Source: Cystobacter fuscus | GTDB taxonomy: Bacteria > Myxococcota > Myxococcia > Myxococcales > Myxococcaceae | Assembly: GCF_002305875.1 (NCBI RefSeq) | Contig: NZ_CP022098.1 | Span: forward strand, 8,370,001-8,434,000 | Direction: 5' to 3' | Length of the DNA stretch: 64,000 bases | In this document: positions 8,843 through 20,909 of the stretch, one piece after another | How positions within the stretch are numbered: position 1 is the stretch's first letter | How the letters are laid out: each line of letters begins with the position of its first letter | The notes under the pieces: generated by a model | Told to the model about the DNA's origin: nothing | The model's database searches: none | The model's input: only the letters and a program-made list of their open reading frames with translations | Made by a program: the position numbers and the translations under genes

Positions 8843-9318
8843 TCATCGCCCTGCTCCGGCGGTCGTCCGGAGACGGCGAGCGGGCTGCCCGCGCGCAGCA
8901 GCATCCGGGCCGCGCGCGCGGCGATGGCCTTCTCGCCCTTGTAGCCCAGCAACGAGGCCACGCGCACGAGCGGTACCCAGCGGGCCTCGTCCACCTCCAC
9001 CCGTTGTCCCGCGTGCTGGATGTCGCCGAGCACGCCCGAGTGATAGCGGAAGAGGAAGAAGTGGACGCGCTTGAAGATGCGCTGGCCGCGAAACTGGTAG
9101 ACGTAGCGGATCTCCCCCAGCGGCGCGACGAGCGTGGCCCGCAGGCCCGTCTCCTCCCACACCTCGCGCGTCGCGGTCTGCTCGGCGGACTCCCCGGGGT
9201 CCACGTGTCCCTTGGGCAGCGCCCACAGGGAGCGGCCATGGGGGCGGATGACGGCCACCTCCAGCTCTCCTGCCTGTTCTCGAACGACGATTCCTCCGGC
9301 GGAGGCCTCTCGGGGCAT
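8839..9318 (-). CDS. Nudix hydrolase
   Basis: A 159-residue Nudix (MutT-like) pyrophosphohydrolase. The full Nudix box is present at residues 37-59: [23 protein letters not shown], giving the metal-binding R-E-x-x-E-E. The N-terminus (A-S-A-G-G-I-V-V-R) and the phrase W-A-L-P-K-G-H resemble the AP4A hydrolase/diadenosine polyphosphate group, but the substrate is not certain. It is the last gene of a three-gene minus-strand run (10600 to 8839) with two unknown proteins. The start ATG at 9318 has only a weak ribosome site. Confidence 0.88.
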   Translation of the reverse strand: MPREASAGGIVVREQAGELEVAVIRPHGRSLWALPKGHVDPGESAEQTATREVWEETGLRATLVAPLGEIRYVYQFRGQRIFKRVHFFLFRYHSGVLGDIQHAGQRVEVDEARWVPLVRVASLLGYKGEKAIAARAARMLLRAGSPLAVSGRPPEQGDD

Positions 9319-9351
9319 GACGCCACCGTAACCGATGAGCGCGCACCGCGG

Positions 9352-9990
9352 TCAGGAGACTTGCGCGAAGTGGCGCAACTTGGCTTCCGCGCCCAATCGG
9401 TACGCGTAACGCAAGTCCGACAACAGCCGCTCCAGCCGCCGGGACGCCACGTGCCCCATCAGCCGGGAGCAGAAGTTGCGCGACAGCCGGTTGGCCTCCC
9501 GGTAGCGCCAGCGCTCCTCCTCGGACAGTCGGCTCCGGTAGGACACCCGGTCGAACAGCCGCCAGCGCAGCTCCTCGGCCCATGTCCGCACGCCCGCTCC
9601 CCAGCGGTGCAGCAGGCACAGGACGAACTTGTCCACCTCCGCCTGCGCCTCCAGCTCCAGCAGGGACACGGTCCGCTCCTGGGTGGCCGTATGCGCCAGA
9701 TAGACGAAGTGGGAGACGCCCTCGGCGACCTGGCAGAAGCCGTCCAGCTCGCGCTCCAGGGCGTGGACGGGCGCGCCCGCGTAGGGCTCGAGCCGCCGCA
9801 GCAGCGCGGGGGCCAGATAGAGGGCGACCTCCACCTCCCCGTCCTCCTCGCGCACGAGGAGCTCCTCCTCGGAACGACCCGTGGAGCCCAGGAGGACGGC
9901 CGCCTCGGCGTCCACCAGGAAGACCTCCGCCCGGGCCTCGCAGGTGAGGCCATAGATGGCCTCCAGGTGGGCCTGCACACGGTCGATCAC
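9352..9990 (-). CDS. Conserved protein of unknown function
   Basis: A 212-residue soluble protein that I recognise only as a conserved myxobacterial hypothetical. The GTG at 9990 is chosen because it follows a GGGGG ribosome-like site and lies 16 bases after the stop of the upstream gene; the longer frame to 10122 overlaps that gene. Residues 35-60 are acidic (E-E-E-L-L-V-R-E-E-D-G-E-V-E-V), the middle is hydrophobic-helical, and the C-terminal third (residues 145-212) is strongly basic-aromatic with many Arg and Tyr. No enzyme motif or membrane segment is seen. It is probably co-transcribed with the gene at 10600-10007 and the Nudix hydrolase. Confidence 0.7.
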   Translation of the reverse strand: MIDRVQAHLEAIYGLTCEARAEVFLVDAEAAVLLGSTGRSEEELLVREEDGEVEVALYLAPALLRRLEPYAGAPVHALERELDGFCQVAEGVSHFVYLAHTATQERTVSLLELEAQAEVDKFVLCLLHRWGAGVRTWAEELRWRLFDRVSYRSRLSEEERWRYREANRLSRNFCSRLMGHVASRRLERLLSDLRYAYRLGAEAKLRHFAQVS

Positions 9991-10006
9991 GCGCCGACCC
10001 CCGGGC

Positions 10007-10600
10007 TCAGTTGGGCATCCCCTTGGGGCACACCAGGCCCGCGTCGACCAGGACGCGCTCCAGCCGATCATCCCCGGTGCGCACCCAGCTCTCGTACACC
10101 TTGAGGGCACCCGAGGGACCATTGCTCACCAGCCCCCGCGCCGCGATCTCCCCGAGCACCTCGACGAGCGCGCGGAAGCGGGCGCTCAGCTCGCGGTACA
10201 CGGCGGCGAAGCCCGCGGCCGGGGCCAGGTCGGCGAGCTGCCCGTACGCCGCCCCGCCCATCTGGATGTAGTAGTCCTGACCCACGGGCCCCTCGCGCAG
10301 CGCGCCCGAGAAGAAGCCCGCCTGATAGAGCGACACGTCGCCCAGCCGCCGCAGGGTCCGGATGCGCTCGTCCCGCTGCTGCTGGAGCGAGCGGTGATAC
10401 AGCACCGCCAGGGGCTCCTGCTCCGAGCGCCCGTCCTCTCCCTTGCTGAACAGCTTGTCGGACGATGCGAACTCCGCCAGCAGGTTCACCAGGTAGAACT
10501 CGGTCGTCTCCGCGACCGCGACCCGTTGGCGCCGGATGACCTCTTCCAGGAGCGTCTTGAAGAATTCCTTCAATGACGGGGACGTGACCAGTTGACTCAT
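10007..10600 (-). CDS. Conserved protein of unknown function
   Basis: A 197-residue, mainly helical soluble protein beginning M-S-Q-L-V-T-S-P-S. The ATG at 10600 has GGAGG nine bases upstream; codons further upstream are not supported. The N-terminal 40 residues (K-E-F-F-K-T-L-L-E-E-V-I-R-R-Q-R-V) look like an amphipathic helix, and the C-terminus carries no motif I know. It is the first gene of a three-gene minus-strand unit with the unknown protein at 9990-9352 and the Nudix hydrolase. Both unknown genes are probably functional partners, but I cannot say in what. Confidence 0.7.
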   Translation of the reverse strand: MSQLVTSPSLKEFFKTLLEEVIRRQRVAVAETTEFYLVNLLAEFASSDKLFSKGEDGRSEQEPLAVLYHRSLQQQRDERIRTLRRLGDVSLYQAGFFSGALREGPVGQDYYIQMGGAAYGQLADLAPAAGFAAVYRELSARFRALVEVLGEIAARGLVSNGPSGALKVYESWVRTGDDRLERVLVDAGLVCPKGMPN

Positions 10601-10854
10601 GGACGCTCGACCTCCCTTCCCACCCCCGGAAATCGCGGCGGGGGATTTACAGGTCAGAATACCAATGAGCCCGAAATGCCGCAAAGCGGCATCCAGTCAT
10701 TCCAAGGACTTACGTTGGCACTCCCCGGTGTCGACTGCCAGAAAGTCATCAGAGGAAGAAGCCCGGAGTACCGGAAATCCACTGGTGGACAATCCCGGGA
10801 AAACCGAGTCATCCCGGGTGGTTGCCACCTTTCCTGGCGCGGCGCCGGGCGCGC

Positions 10855-10882
10855 TTGACGGGTCGAGTCCCCTGGTTATTAT
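10855..10882 (+). promoter_or_regulatory. Sigma-70-type promoter of groESL
   Basis: TTGACG at 10855-10860 and TATTAT at 10877-10882 with a 16-base spacer. The start of transcription should fall around 10888-10892, just before the CIRCE element, so a repressor bound there would block initiation. Confidence 0.75.
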
Positions 10883-10898
10883 CCCGCGCGCTTGGCGG

Positions 10899-10925
10899 TT
10901 GGCACTCGTGAGGTGCGAGTGCTAA
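10899..10925 (+). promoter_or_regulatory. CIRCE operator (HrcA binding site)
   Basis: TTGGCACTC at 10899-10907 and GAGTGCTAA at 10917-10925 with a 9-base spacer. This equals the CIRCE consensus (TTAGCACTC-N9-GAGTGCTAA) with one mismatch. In known systems the HrcA repressor binds here and is released on heat shock, so groESL is expected to be HrcA-controlled. Confidence 0.93.
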
Positions 10926-11004
10926 TCGCCCGGGCCCCAAGCCCTTCATCCACCCCGTGGGCGTGCCGAATCCCCGGCTCGCCCCCCTTTCGAGGAGACC
11001 GACC

Positions 11005-11295
11005 ATGAAGATTCGTCCCCTGCAGGATCGTCTGATCATCAAGCGCGTGGCCGAGGAGAACAAGACCAAGGGCGGTCTGTTCATCCCCGACACCGCCAAG
11101 GAGAAGCCGCTCGAGGGCAAGGTGATCGCCGTCGGCAATGGCAAGGTGCTGGAGGATGGCAAGGTGCGCGCCATGGACATCAAGGCCGGCGACACCATCC
11201 TGTTCAGCAAGTACGCGGGCACCGAGATCAAGCTCGACGGTGAGGAGCACCTCATCCTCCGTGAGGAGGATGTGCTCGGCGTGATCGAGAAGTAA
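11005..11295 (+). CDS. groES: Co-chaperonin GroES
   Basis: A 96-residue GroES. It starts [10 protein letters not shown] and contains the mobile-loop region ([15 protein letters not shown] at residues 17-31) that contacts GroEL, and ends with [10 protein letters not shown]. GroES caps the GroEL cavity during ATP-driven folding. The ATG at 11005 follows CGAGGAGA, seven bases away. It is the first gene of the groESL operon, 42 bases before groEL, under the CIRCE/sigma-70 control region. Confidence 0.97.
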   Translation: MKIRPLQDRLIIKRVAEENKTKGGLFIPDTAKEKPLEGKVIAVGNGKVLEDGKVRAMDIKAGDTILFSKYAGTEIKLDGEEHLILREEDVLGVIEK

Positions 11296-12993
<1,698 letters not shown>

Positions 12994-13047
12994 TTCCCTC
13001 CCGCGGCTCCCTGGGCGCGGCGTCCCCGCGCTCCGGGCTCCCCGCCA

Positions 13048-13088
13048 CGGCCCCTGGTTCCCTCGTGGAGCCAGGGGCCGTTCGCTTT
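13048..13088 (+). terminator. Terminator after groEL
   Basis: A perfect 10-base-pair stem (13048-13057 with 13071-13080, CGGCCCCTGG / CCAGGGGCCG) with a 13-base loop, followed by TTCGCTTT. It lies 55 bases after the groEL stop. Confidence 0.75.
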
Positions 13089-13173
13089 GCGGGGCCCGGG
13101 TGACCGCATGCCTGGATGGCACGGGAGCCGGCTCGCGATTAGTTTCAGCCCACAGACAACCAGGAGGACACAC

Positions 13174-13431
13174 GTGCAACCCGTGAAGATCTACACCACC
13201 ACCTACTGTGGCTACTGCGTCCGGGCGAAGGATCTCCTCAAGCGCAAGGGCGTCGCGTATGAGGAAGTGGACGTGACGGGTGACGACGACATGCGCTCGA
13301 AGCTGGTGGAGATGAGCGGCGGCCAGCGCACGGTGCCGCAGATCTTCATCGGCAGCACGCACGTCGGGGGCTACACCGACCTGGCCCAGCTGGACCGGGA
13401 CGGCAAGCTGGACCCCATGCTCCAGGCCTGA
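13174..13431 (+). CDS. grxC: Glutaredoxin (GrxC-type)
   Basis: An 85-residue class I glutaredoxin. The active site reads C-G-Y-C (residues 11-14), a variant of the usual C-P-Y-C. The cis-proline T-V-P-Q motif is at about residue 55, followed by I-F-I-G and the glutathione-binding G-G-Y-T-D. It reduces disulphides using glutathione in the cytoplasm. The GTG at 13174 is preferred because AGGAGG lies six bases upstream; longer frames have no such site. It is a single gene between groEL and a small unknown gene. Confidence 0.92.
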   Translation: MQPVKIYTTTYCGYCVRAKDLLKRKGVAYEEVDVTGDDDMRSKLVEMSGGQRTVPQIFIGSTHVGGYTDLAQLDRDGKLDPMLQA

Positions 13432-13542
13432 GTGGCGAGCGGGCGAGCGAGCCCCCACCCCCAGCAAGCATCTCGCCTCCCCCATGAGCAGGTTACCCCG
13501 AGCGATTTCCCACTCAGGGTTCTCACACAGGGGAGGTGGATG

Positions 13543-13947
13543 ATGGCCAAGGCTGGTGGAAAGTCCCCGGGTATCAAGGACGACGTCATCGGTGTGATCT
13601 ACCAACGGTTGCAGGCGGCATCGGACGTGGACCAGTACATCCAGGACGCCGAGCAACAGGGCGACCGGGAAGTGGTCGAGTTCCTGCGCGACTACCAGGA
13701 GTCCCAGAAGGACCTGGCCGAGCGCGCCAAGAACCTGCTCGGGGCCCGGATGGCGCGCAACGAGGCGCCGCGTGAGGCCCGCGTTCAGCCCGGCAAGAAG
13801 CTGGTGGTGGATGCCGAGCACCTGCGCAAGGGCGCCGGCTCACCCACCAACGCCCAGATGAAGTCGGGTGGGCAGGCGCAGGACGACATCGTGGACGAGC
13901 AGTCCAAGGAGTCGTTCCCGGCCAGTGACTCGCCCGCCAAGTACTAG
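13543..13947 (+). CDS. Small protein with ferritin-like N-terminus and E-S-F-P-A-S-D tail
   Basis: A 134-residue soluble protein. The first 70 residues form two predicted amphipathic helices (V-I-G-V-I-Y-Q-R-L-Q ... E-V-V-E-F-L-R-D-Y-Q-E-S-Q), resembling the ferritin-like DUF2383 type. The C-terminus holds K-E-S-F-P-A-S-D-S-P-A, a short motif seen at the end of many small proteins with no agreed function. ATG 13543 has GGAGG six bases upstream; the ATG three bases earlier is too close. It ends just before a strong hairpin, so it is probably transcribed alone. The function is unknown. Confidence 0.75.
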   Translation: MAKAGGKSPGIKDDVIGVIYQRLQAASDVDQYIQDAEQQGDREVVEFLRDYQESQKDLAERAKNLLGARMARNEAPREARVQPGKKLVVDAEHLRKGAGSPTNAQMKSGGQAQDDIVDEQSKESFPASDSPAKY

Positions 13948-13965
13948 CGGCCATGACGGAGACAA

Positions 13966-14008
13966 ACGGCCCGGGTACGCCCCGCGTGTCCGGGCCGTCG
14001 TGTGTTTG
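13966..14008 (+). terminator. Hairpin terminator after the E-S-F-P-A-S-D gene
   Basis: A 9-base-pair perfect stem (ACGGCCCGG 13966-13974, CCGGGCCGT 13990-13998) followed by CGTGTGTTT; it starts 19 bases after the stop codon. Confidence 0.55.
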
Positions 14009-14205
14009 GGCTCCCCGCTCTGGCGCCCTCCCCCTCCCGCCCCAGCTCCCACCCCGGGTGGAAATCTCCCGGGTGACTCGATTCTGCGTGGGCGGGCCGG
14101 AGCGCGAGACAAACGCTTGCTCCCTTCGGGAAGCCCTCGTAAACAGGAACTTCCGTGAAGCTGGCGGAGCCTCCTGCTCGCCGCGCGGATGGAGGGACCA
14201 CGCCC

Positions 14206-15585
<1,380 letters not shown>

Positions 15586-15622
15586 GGCCTCCGTTGTCCT
15601 GACCCCAACGGAGAACCTCCAC

Positions 15623-16843
15623 ATGATGCGCCGTATCGCCATCGCCTCCCTCCTCGCTTCGGCGGCCGCGGGCTGCGCCAGCACGCAGCAGGCCCAGACC
15701 CAGGGCCCCACCACGAAGGAAGAGCGGATGCGCATCAGCAACCAGCCGCCCTTCGACGTGTCGGTGTGCCAGACGCAGCTGCCCGCCCTGCCCCAACCCG
15801 CCAACCAGGGCGGCCTCGTGGGCGGCCTGCTCTTCGCCCGTCCCCAGGTGATGGAGTGCCTGGTGGATCCCAAGTCCCGCGGCGACGCGGAGACCACGCG
15901 CGTCGTCGTGAAGACGACCGTGAACGACCAGGGCGGCACGCACGCCGTCTCTGGCGAGAACCTCACCCCCGAGGGCATCGCGTGCGTGCAGAAGACGGTG
16001 GACACGCTCGTGCCGCTCACCGCCCTGGCCAAGGGCGCGCAGCCGGTGGAGTCCGAGAGCGTCTTCGTGCACGAGCACGGCAACAGCGCCAGCGTGAAGT
16101 TCGGCAACAACCCGGGCTCGGACTACTCGGGTGCCGTGCGGCTCGCCCAGCCCCAGTGGTGTGACTGCTACGCGGGCTTCACCACCGTGGCGCCCCCCAC
16201 GGTGCGCGCCAACATCACCCTGAAGAAGACCGCGACGACCGCGGCCGACATCACCTTCGATCCGGTGGGCACTCCCGAGGGCGAGCAGCTCGCCGCGTGC
16301 CTCAAGGGCAAGATGGCGGCGGTGCCGGCGAAGGTGGACGTGGACGAGCTGAAGTTCCCCTACCGCTTCGTCCACTTCAACTCGCGCGCCACCGAGCCCG
16401 CCGCGGATCTCCAGCCCGAGATGCGCTTCTTCCAGCTCGACCTGGTGCGCAACCAGCGCTCGGCCGACGCGGCCATCGCCTTCGGCCACCGCGCCAACGC
16501 CGCCGAGGTCTATGACGCCGTCGTCGCCCAGTACCAGAAGACCAAGGACTGGAAGCTGGTGGACGAGCTCAAGAGCAAGTGCAAGGTGCTCGTCGACTCT
16601 TCCCAGGCGTGGGTGAACGCCATCGACGCCCAGCTCAAGGTGGACCAGAGCACCCTGGGGCTCGCCCAGGAGCTCAAGGCCAAGGACGCGTCCTGGGCCG
16701 ACCTGGAGCCCAAGGCCCAGGAGGTCATCAACAACACCCAGCAGGACCTGGACAACGCCAAGAAGCGCCTCGAGGCCGACCAGGGCGCCTGCCCCAAGGA
16801 GACCCGGGAAGCCGCGCCCAAGAAGGACGCCAAGAAGAAGTAG
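15623..16843 (+). CDS. Putative lipoprotein with C-terminal coiled coil
   Basis: A 406-residue lipoprotein. Residues 1-18 form a signal sequence with lipobox A-A-A-G-C, acylated at about Cys18. The middle has several Cys and a W-C-D-C motif (about residue 182) in a beta-rich domain of unknown fold. Residues 280-390 are helical, rich in Lys, Glu and Ala with long hydrophobic spacing, probably a coiled coil, and the C-terminus is a Lys-rich tail. It lies 37 bases after the FHA regulator gene and may be read with it. I do not recognise a family with a known role. Confidence 0.7.
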   Translation: MMRRIAIASLLASAAAGCASTQQAQTQGPTTKEERMRISNQPPFDVSVCQTQLPALPQPANQGGLVGGLLFARPQVMECLVDPKSRGDAETTRVVVKTTVNDQGGTHAVSGENLTPEGIACVQKTVDTLVPLTALAKGAQPVESESVFVHEHGNSASVKFGNNPGSDYSGAVRLAQPQWCDCYAGFTTVAPPTVRANITLKKTATTAADITFDPVGTPEGEQLAACLKGKMAAVPAKVDVDELKFPYRFVHFNSRATEPAADLQPEMRFFQLDLVRNQRSADAAIAFGHRANAAEVYDAVVAQYQKTKDWKLVDELKSKCKVLVDSSQAWVNAIDAQLKVDQSTLGLAQELKAKDASWADLEPKAQEVINNTQQDLDNAKKRLEADQGACPKETREAAPKKDAKKK

Positions 16844-16880
16844 CCCCCGGCGCCTGAAGCACCCGAGGCCCTGAAGCACC

Positions 16881-16925
16881 GAAGGCGCGGCCCCTGGAAA
16901 CCCAGGAGCCGCGCCTTCTTCACTT
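16881..16925 (+). terminator. Rho-independent terminator
   Basis: A strong hairpin pairs GAAGGCGCGGC (16881-16891) with GCCGCGCCTTC (16908-16918), with further inner pairing, then TTCACTTT. It separates the lipoprotein gene from the convergent smc gene and can serve both strands. Confidence 0.75.
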
Positions 16926-16946
16926 TCCCGGGGACGCGGGCGGGGC

Positions 16947-19900
16947 TCAGGCCACGCTGGTGTTGTCGTTGGCCGCGGTGGCCTCGCGCAGCCGCACGCT
17001 CACCAGCTTGGAAATGCCGGGCTCCTCCATGGTGACGCCGTAGAGGGTGTCGGCCACTTCCATGGTGCGCTTGTTGTGGGTGATGAGGATGAACTGCGAC
17101 TGCTTGCTCATCTCCTTCACCATGTCGTTGTAGCGGCCCACGTTGCCCTCATCCAACGGGGCGTCGACCTCGTCCAGGAGGCAGAAGGGCGTGGGCTTGA
17201 TGAGGAAGATGGCGAAGATGAGCGCCACGGCCGTGAGCGCCTTCTCGCCGCCGGACAAGAGGTTCATGCTCTGCAGCTTCTTGCCGGGCGGCTGGGCGAC
17301 GATCTCCACGCCGGGCTCCGTCCCCTGCCCTTCCTGGGTGAGCACCAGGCTCGCCCGGCCTCCGCCGAACAGCCGCGGGAAGATGGCCTGGAACTTCTCG
17401 TTGACGATGTCGAACGTCTGCTTGAAGCGCTCCCGGCTCGACGCGTCGATGCGCCGGATGGCCTCCTGCAGCTTCTCCATCGACTCGCTCAGGTCCTTCT
17501 TCTGCGCGAGCAGGAACGCCGAGCGCTGGGTGAGCTCCTCGTGCTCGTCGATGGCGGTGAGGTTGATCTCCCCCATCTTCTCCACCTGGGCGCGCAGCTC
17601 CTTGAGCTCCTGCTCCGCCTCCTCGCTCAGCGAGGGCAGCAGGTGGTAGTGGTGCACCTCGTCGGGCAGCTCCACCGCGTGGCGCTCGCGCACCCCCGAC
17701 ACCAGGTGCTCCAGCTCCAGGGAGATCTCCCGCTCGCGCAGCGTCATCTGCGACAGGCCCTGGGTGAGCCCATCCAGCTTCGTGCGCAGCTCGCGCAGCG
17801 CCGCCTCCTGGTCCCGCACCTCGCCGGTGGCCGTGGCATGGGCCGCGCGCCGGCCCTCGAGTCCCTCCGTAGCGCCGCGCAGCGCCTCGGCCTTCTCGGC
17901 GCGCAGGGCTTCCGTCTCGCCGATGCGGCGGTTGAAGTCCTCCACGCGCGAGGCGCCCTCACGCACCGTGGACTCCAGCTTGCGCACCCGGCTGGCCATC
18001 TCCTCGCGCTGGGCGAGCAGGCTCTCCAGCTCCTTGCGCGCCGCATCGCCCCGCTCGCCGCCCGCGGCCACCTTCACCTTGAGGCTGGTGAGCTGTCCGG
18101 TGGCCGCGTCCGCGCGCTGCTTGAGCGACTCCAGCTCGCCCAGCAACTGCTTCACGCGCTCCTCACGCGCCTCGCGGTCCGTCTGGCCGTGCGCCACCTC
18201 GCCCCGGCTGTTCTCCTCCTCGTGCGCCAGGCCCTCGTACATGTGCGCGAGCTGGGTCTCCTCGGCGTCCACGGCGCGGATCCGATCGCGCACCCGCGCC
18301 AGGTCCTCGCTCGCCTTGTGGAGATCCTTCTCCTGGCTGGCCAGGCTCAGCTCCTCGGCGTGCTGGTTGCGCGAGAGCCCCTTGAGCACGTCCTCCGTGT
18401 CCCCCATCTGCTTCTGCAGGGTGTAGTGCCGGGTGAGGATCTCGTTGTAGCGCTCCTCCACCCGGGCCACCTCGATGGCCAGCTCGGCGATCTCCCGCTT
18501 CTTCTGCAGGGCCCCCACTGCGGCGCCCTCGCGCTCGCCACCGGTGATGGTGCCGTCCGCGCGGAACACCTCGCCGTCCAGGGTGACGAGCGTGCACACC
18601 TCGCGCTCGGCCTCCGCGTAGGCGCGCGCGCTCGCCAGGTCCTCCACGATGATCACGTCCCCGAGCAGCAGCCGCACCACGGGCAGCAGCGCCGGCTCAC
18701 ACGTCACCTCGTCCAGGGCGCGCGCGAGCACGCCCGGGCGGGAGCGGTCCGGTTGGATCTCGGGAGGGAGCCGCTCGGGGGGCGGCACGGGCAGGAAGCT
18801 GCCCCGGCCCTCGGCGGCGTCCTTGAGGTACTCCACCAACTCCACGCCCTTGGCGCGGCTCTCCACGACGACGTGCTGCAACCGCTCGCCGAGCACCGCC
18901 TCCACCGCGCGCTCGTAGCGCGGCGTGGTGGAGAGCACGTCCGCCACCAGGCCGAAGATGCCCTGGGTGCGTGCCTCCTCGCCCGCGCGCACCATCACCG
19001 CGCGCACACCCTTGTCGAAGCCCTCGTAGTCCTTCTGCAGCGCCTCCAGAGAGGCGAGCCGGGTGCGCTTGTCGCTCAGCTCCTCGCGCAGGCCGATGAC
19101 CTGGACCTCGTTCTCCGTGAACGCCTGGCGGGTGCGGCGCAGCGCCTCCTCCTCCTGGCCCCTGCGCTCGGCGATCTCGATCGACAGGTGGCGGCGATCC
19201 TCCACCTGGCGGGCCACTGACTGGCGCGCGTCCTCGAGCTGCTTCTCCTGCTCGCGCAAGCCATCCGCCTCGGCGCGGTTGCGCGCGCGGCGGGCCTCCA
19301 GGTCCGCCTTCTGGCGGGCGAGGTTGACGAGGTTGCTCTCGTGGTTGGCCAGGCGGCTGGCCACGGTGACGAGCGCGGCGCGCTCCTGCTCCAGCCGCAG
19401 GCCGATCTCCGCCTGCAACTGGCCCGCCCGGCGCAGCTCCTCCTGCGCCACCCGCATGGCCACCTCGTCCTCCTTCCACGAGCCGGCGATGTTGCTGAGC
19501 TCCGCCTCGCGCGAGCTCATGGTCTCGGCCAGCTCGGCCTGCCGGGCCTTGAGCGCCTGGAGATCCACCTCGGACTGGGCCACCCGGGCGCTCGTCTCCT
19601 CCAGGTCCTTCTGCCAGTAGGCCAGGTCCTGGTCCGCGCGCTGCACGGCGCTCTCCAGGGCGTGCACCTCGGCCGACAGCTTCTGCAACGCCTGGGTCTC
19701 CGCCTCGAGCCCCGCGCGACGCTCGGCGATGGCCGCCTCCTGCTCGCGCATCTTCTCCAGGCCCTCGCGCTCCTCGCCCACCACGCCGCCCAGCTTCTCC
19801 TGAAGCTGCTTGGCCTCGGCGTGCAGCGCCAGGAAGCGGTGCGAGGCGGAGTGCAGATCGATCTCGCGCATGCGCGCCTTGAGCTTGCGGTACTTCTCGG

Positions 19901-20546
19901 CCTTCTTCGCCTGGCGCGACAGGCTCTCCAGGCGGCGCTCCAGCTCGTTGGTGATGTCGGTGACGCGCAGCAGGTTGGCCTGGGTGGCCTCCAGCTTGCG
20001 CTCGGCGGCCTTGCGGCGCGACTTGTACTTGGTGACGCCCGCGGCCTCTTCAATCAGGTGGCGCCTGTCCTCGGGCTTGCTGGAGACGATGAGGCCCACG
20101 CGGCCCTGCTCGATGATGGAGTAGGCGCGCGTGCCCACGCCGGTGCCGAGGAACAACTCGGTGATGTCCAGCAGGCGGCAGGTCGTCTTGTTGATGAGGT
20201 ACTCGGACTCGCCGTTGCGGAAGAGCCGGCGGGTGACGGTCACCTCGGGGATGCCACCCAGGTGCGCGGGCAGCGTGTCCGTCTCGTCCACGTGGAAGGT
20301 GAGCGACACCTCGGCCATGGACAGGGGCGGCTTGGACTCCGAGCCGTTGAAGATGACGTCCTCCATGCCGCGGCCGCGCAGGTTCTTGGCGCTCTGCTCG
20401 CCCATCACCCAGCGGATGGAGTCCACCACGTTCGACTTGCCGCAGCCGTTGGGGCCGACGATGCCCGTGACGCCCTCATCGAACGAGAAGACGCTGCGCT
20501 CCATGAACGACTTGAAGCCGGTGATGTCCAGGCGCTTGATTCGCAT
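16947..20546 (-). CDS. smc: Chromosome segregation protein SMC
   Basis: A 1199-residue SMC protein, the usual length for bacterial SMC. The N-terminal head has M-R-I-K-R-L-D-I-T-G-F-K-S-F and Walker A G-P-N-G-C-G-K-S (31-38). Two long coiled coils flank the hinge (about 510-670, with the Gly-rich G-x-x-G-G-E at about 655). The C-terminal head has the signature L-L-S-G-G-E-K-A-L-T-A-V-A and Walker B C-L-L-D-E-V-D-A-P-L-D. SMC dimers with ScpA/ScpB organise and separate chromosomes. The start at 20546 is fixed by the conserved N-terminus. No scpA/scpB gene is in the window. Confidence 0.97.
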   Translation of the reverse strand: MRIKRLDITGFKSFMERSVFSFDEGVTGIVGPNGCGKSNVVDSIRWVMGEQSAKNLRGRGMEDVIFNGSESKPPLSMAEVSLTFHVDETDTLPAHLGGIPEVTVTRRLFRNGESEYLINKTTCRLLDITELFLGTGVGTRAYSIIEQGRVGLIVSSKPEDRRHLIEEAAGVTKYKSRRKAAERKLEATQANLLRVTDITNELERRLESLSRQAKKAEKYRKLKARMREIDLHSASHRFLALHAEAKQLQEKLGGVVGEEREGLEKMREQEAAIAERRAGLEAETQALQKLSAEVHALESAVQRADQDLAYWQKDLEETSARVAQSEVDLQALKARQAELAETMSSREAELSNIAGSWKEDEVAMRVAQEELRRAGQLQAEIGLRLEQERAALVTVASRLANHESNLVNLARQKADLEARRARNRAEADGLREQEKQLEDARQSVARQVEDRRHLSIEIAERRGQEEEALRRTRQAFTENEVQVIGLREELSDKRTRLASLEALQKDYEGFDKGVRAVMVRAGEEARTQGIFGLVADVLSTTPRYERAVEAVLGERLQHVVVESRAKGVELVEYLKDAAEGRGSFLPVPPPERLPPEIQPDRSRPGVLARALDEVTCEPALLPVVRLLLGDVIIVEDLASARAYAEAEREVCTLVTLDGEVFRADGTITGGEREGAAVGALQKKREIAELAIEVARVEERYNEILTRHYTLQKQMGDTEDVLKGLSRNQHAEELSLASQEKDLHKASEDLARVRDRIRAVDAEETQLAHMYEGLAHEEENSRGEVAHGQTDREAREERVKQLLGELESLKQRADAATGQLTSLKVKVAAGGERGDAARKELESLLAQREEMASRVRKLESTVREGASRVEDFNRRIGETEALRAEKAEALRGATEGLEGRRAAHATATGEVRDQEAALRELRTKLDGLTQGLSQMTLREREISLELEHLVSGVRERHAVELPDEVHHYHLLPSLSEEAEQELKELRAQVEKMGEINLTAIDEHEELTQRSAFLLAQKKDLSESMEKLQEAIRRIDASSRERFKQTFDIVNEKFQAIFPRLFGGGRASLVLTQEGQGTEPGVEIVAQPPGKKLQSMNLLSGGEKALTAVALIFAIFLIKPTPFCLLDEVDAPLDEGNVGRYNDMVKEMSKQSQFILITHNKRTMEVADTLYGVTMEEPGISKLVSVRLREATAANDNTSVA

Positions 20547-20909
20547 GAGGGAACGGGCTCCCGAGAAGAAGGTGCGGACGGACGAGAAACGGCGCCGAGG
20601 CCGAAAAATCGGCTCCGGAGCGATTTCGGACGAGTAGCACGCAAGTTTTCGACCGATCAAGCATGACGCCCGTCCAGCCCATGCATTCGCGTGGGCGGAC
20701 ACGGCCATCCCCACCCGCCAACCCAGGGGTTGTGGGAATGGGAACAGACGCTACCTTCCCTCCGCGCTTCCTGGAGGCATCCCTCGATCAAGGCCCTGCT
20801 CGCCCTCTCGCTCCACACGGGAGCGGTCTGCGAGGGTGTAGCACCCCCCTCTGACATGGCCGGGCCAGCCCCTGCCGGGGGGAGGCGGCGCGAGGGGCAC
20901 TACCAGGGC
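20547..20909. other. Intergenic region upstream of smc
   Basis: This 363-base gap lies between the start of smc and the stop of the next minus-strand gene. It holds an imperfect dyad at 20601-20629 (CCGAAAAATCG ... CGATTTCGG), possibly part of the smc leader, and a T-rich patch near 20640. I see no RNA gene or credible coding frame. Confidence 0.4.

Larger units (their letters stand above)
10601..11004. other. Intergenic region with the groESL control elements
   Basis: This 404-base gap separates the minus-strand unknown gene from groES. Its right half holds the groESL promoter and the CIRCE operator described separately. The left half (10620-10850) has lower GC than its surroundings and no coding frame or RNA gene that I can support; it should contain the promoter of the minus-strand unit. 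Confidence 0.5.

Noticed and set aside
17076-19220. A 714-codon plus-strand frame within smc
   Set aside because: Antisense of the SMC coiled coil; its Leu/His/Ala bias is the mirror of Gln/Glu/Arg codons in the real gene.
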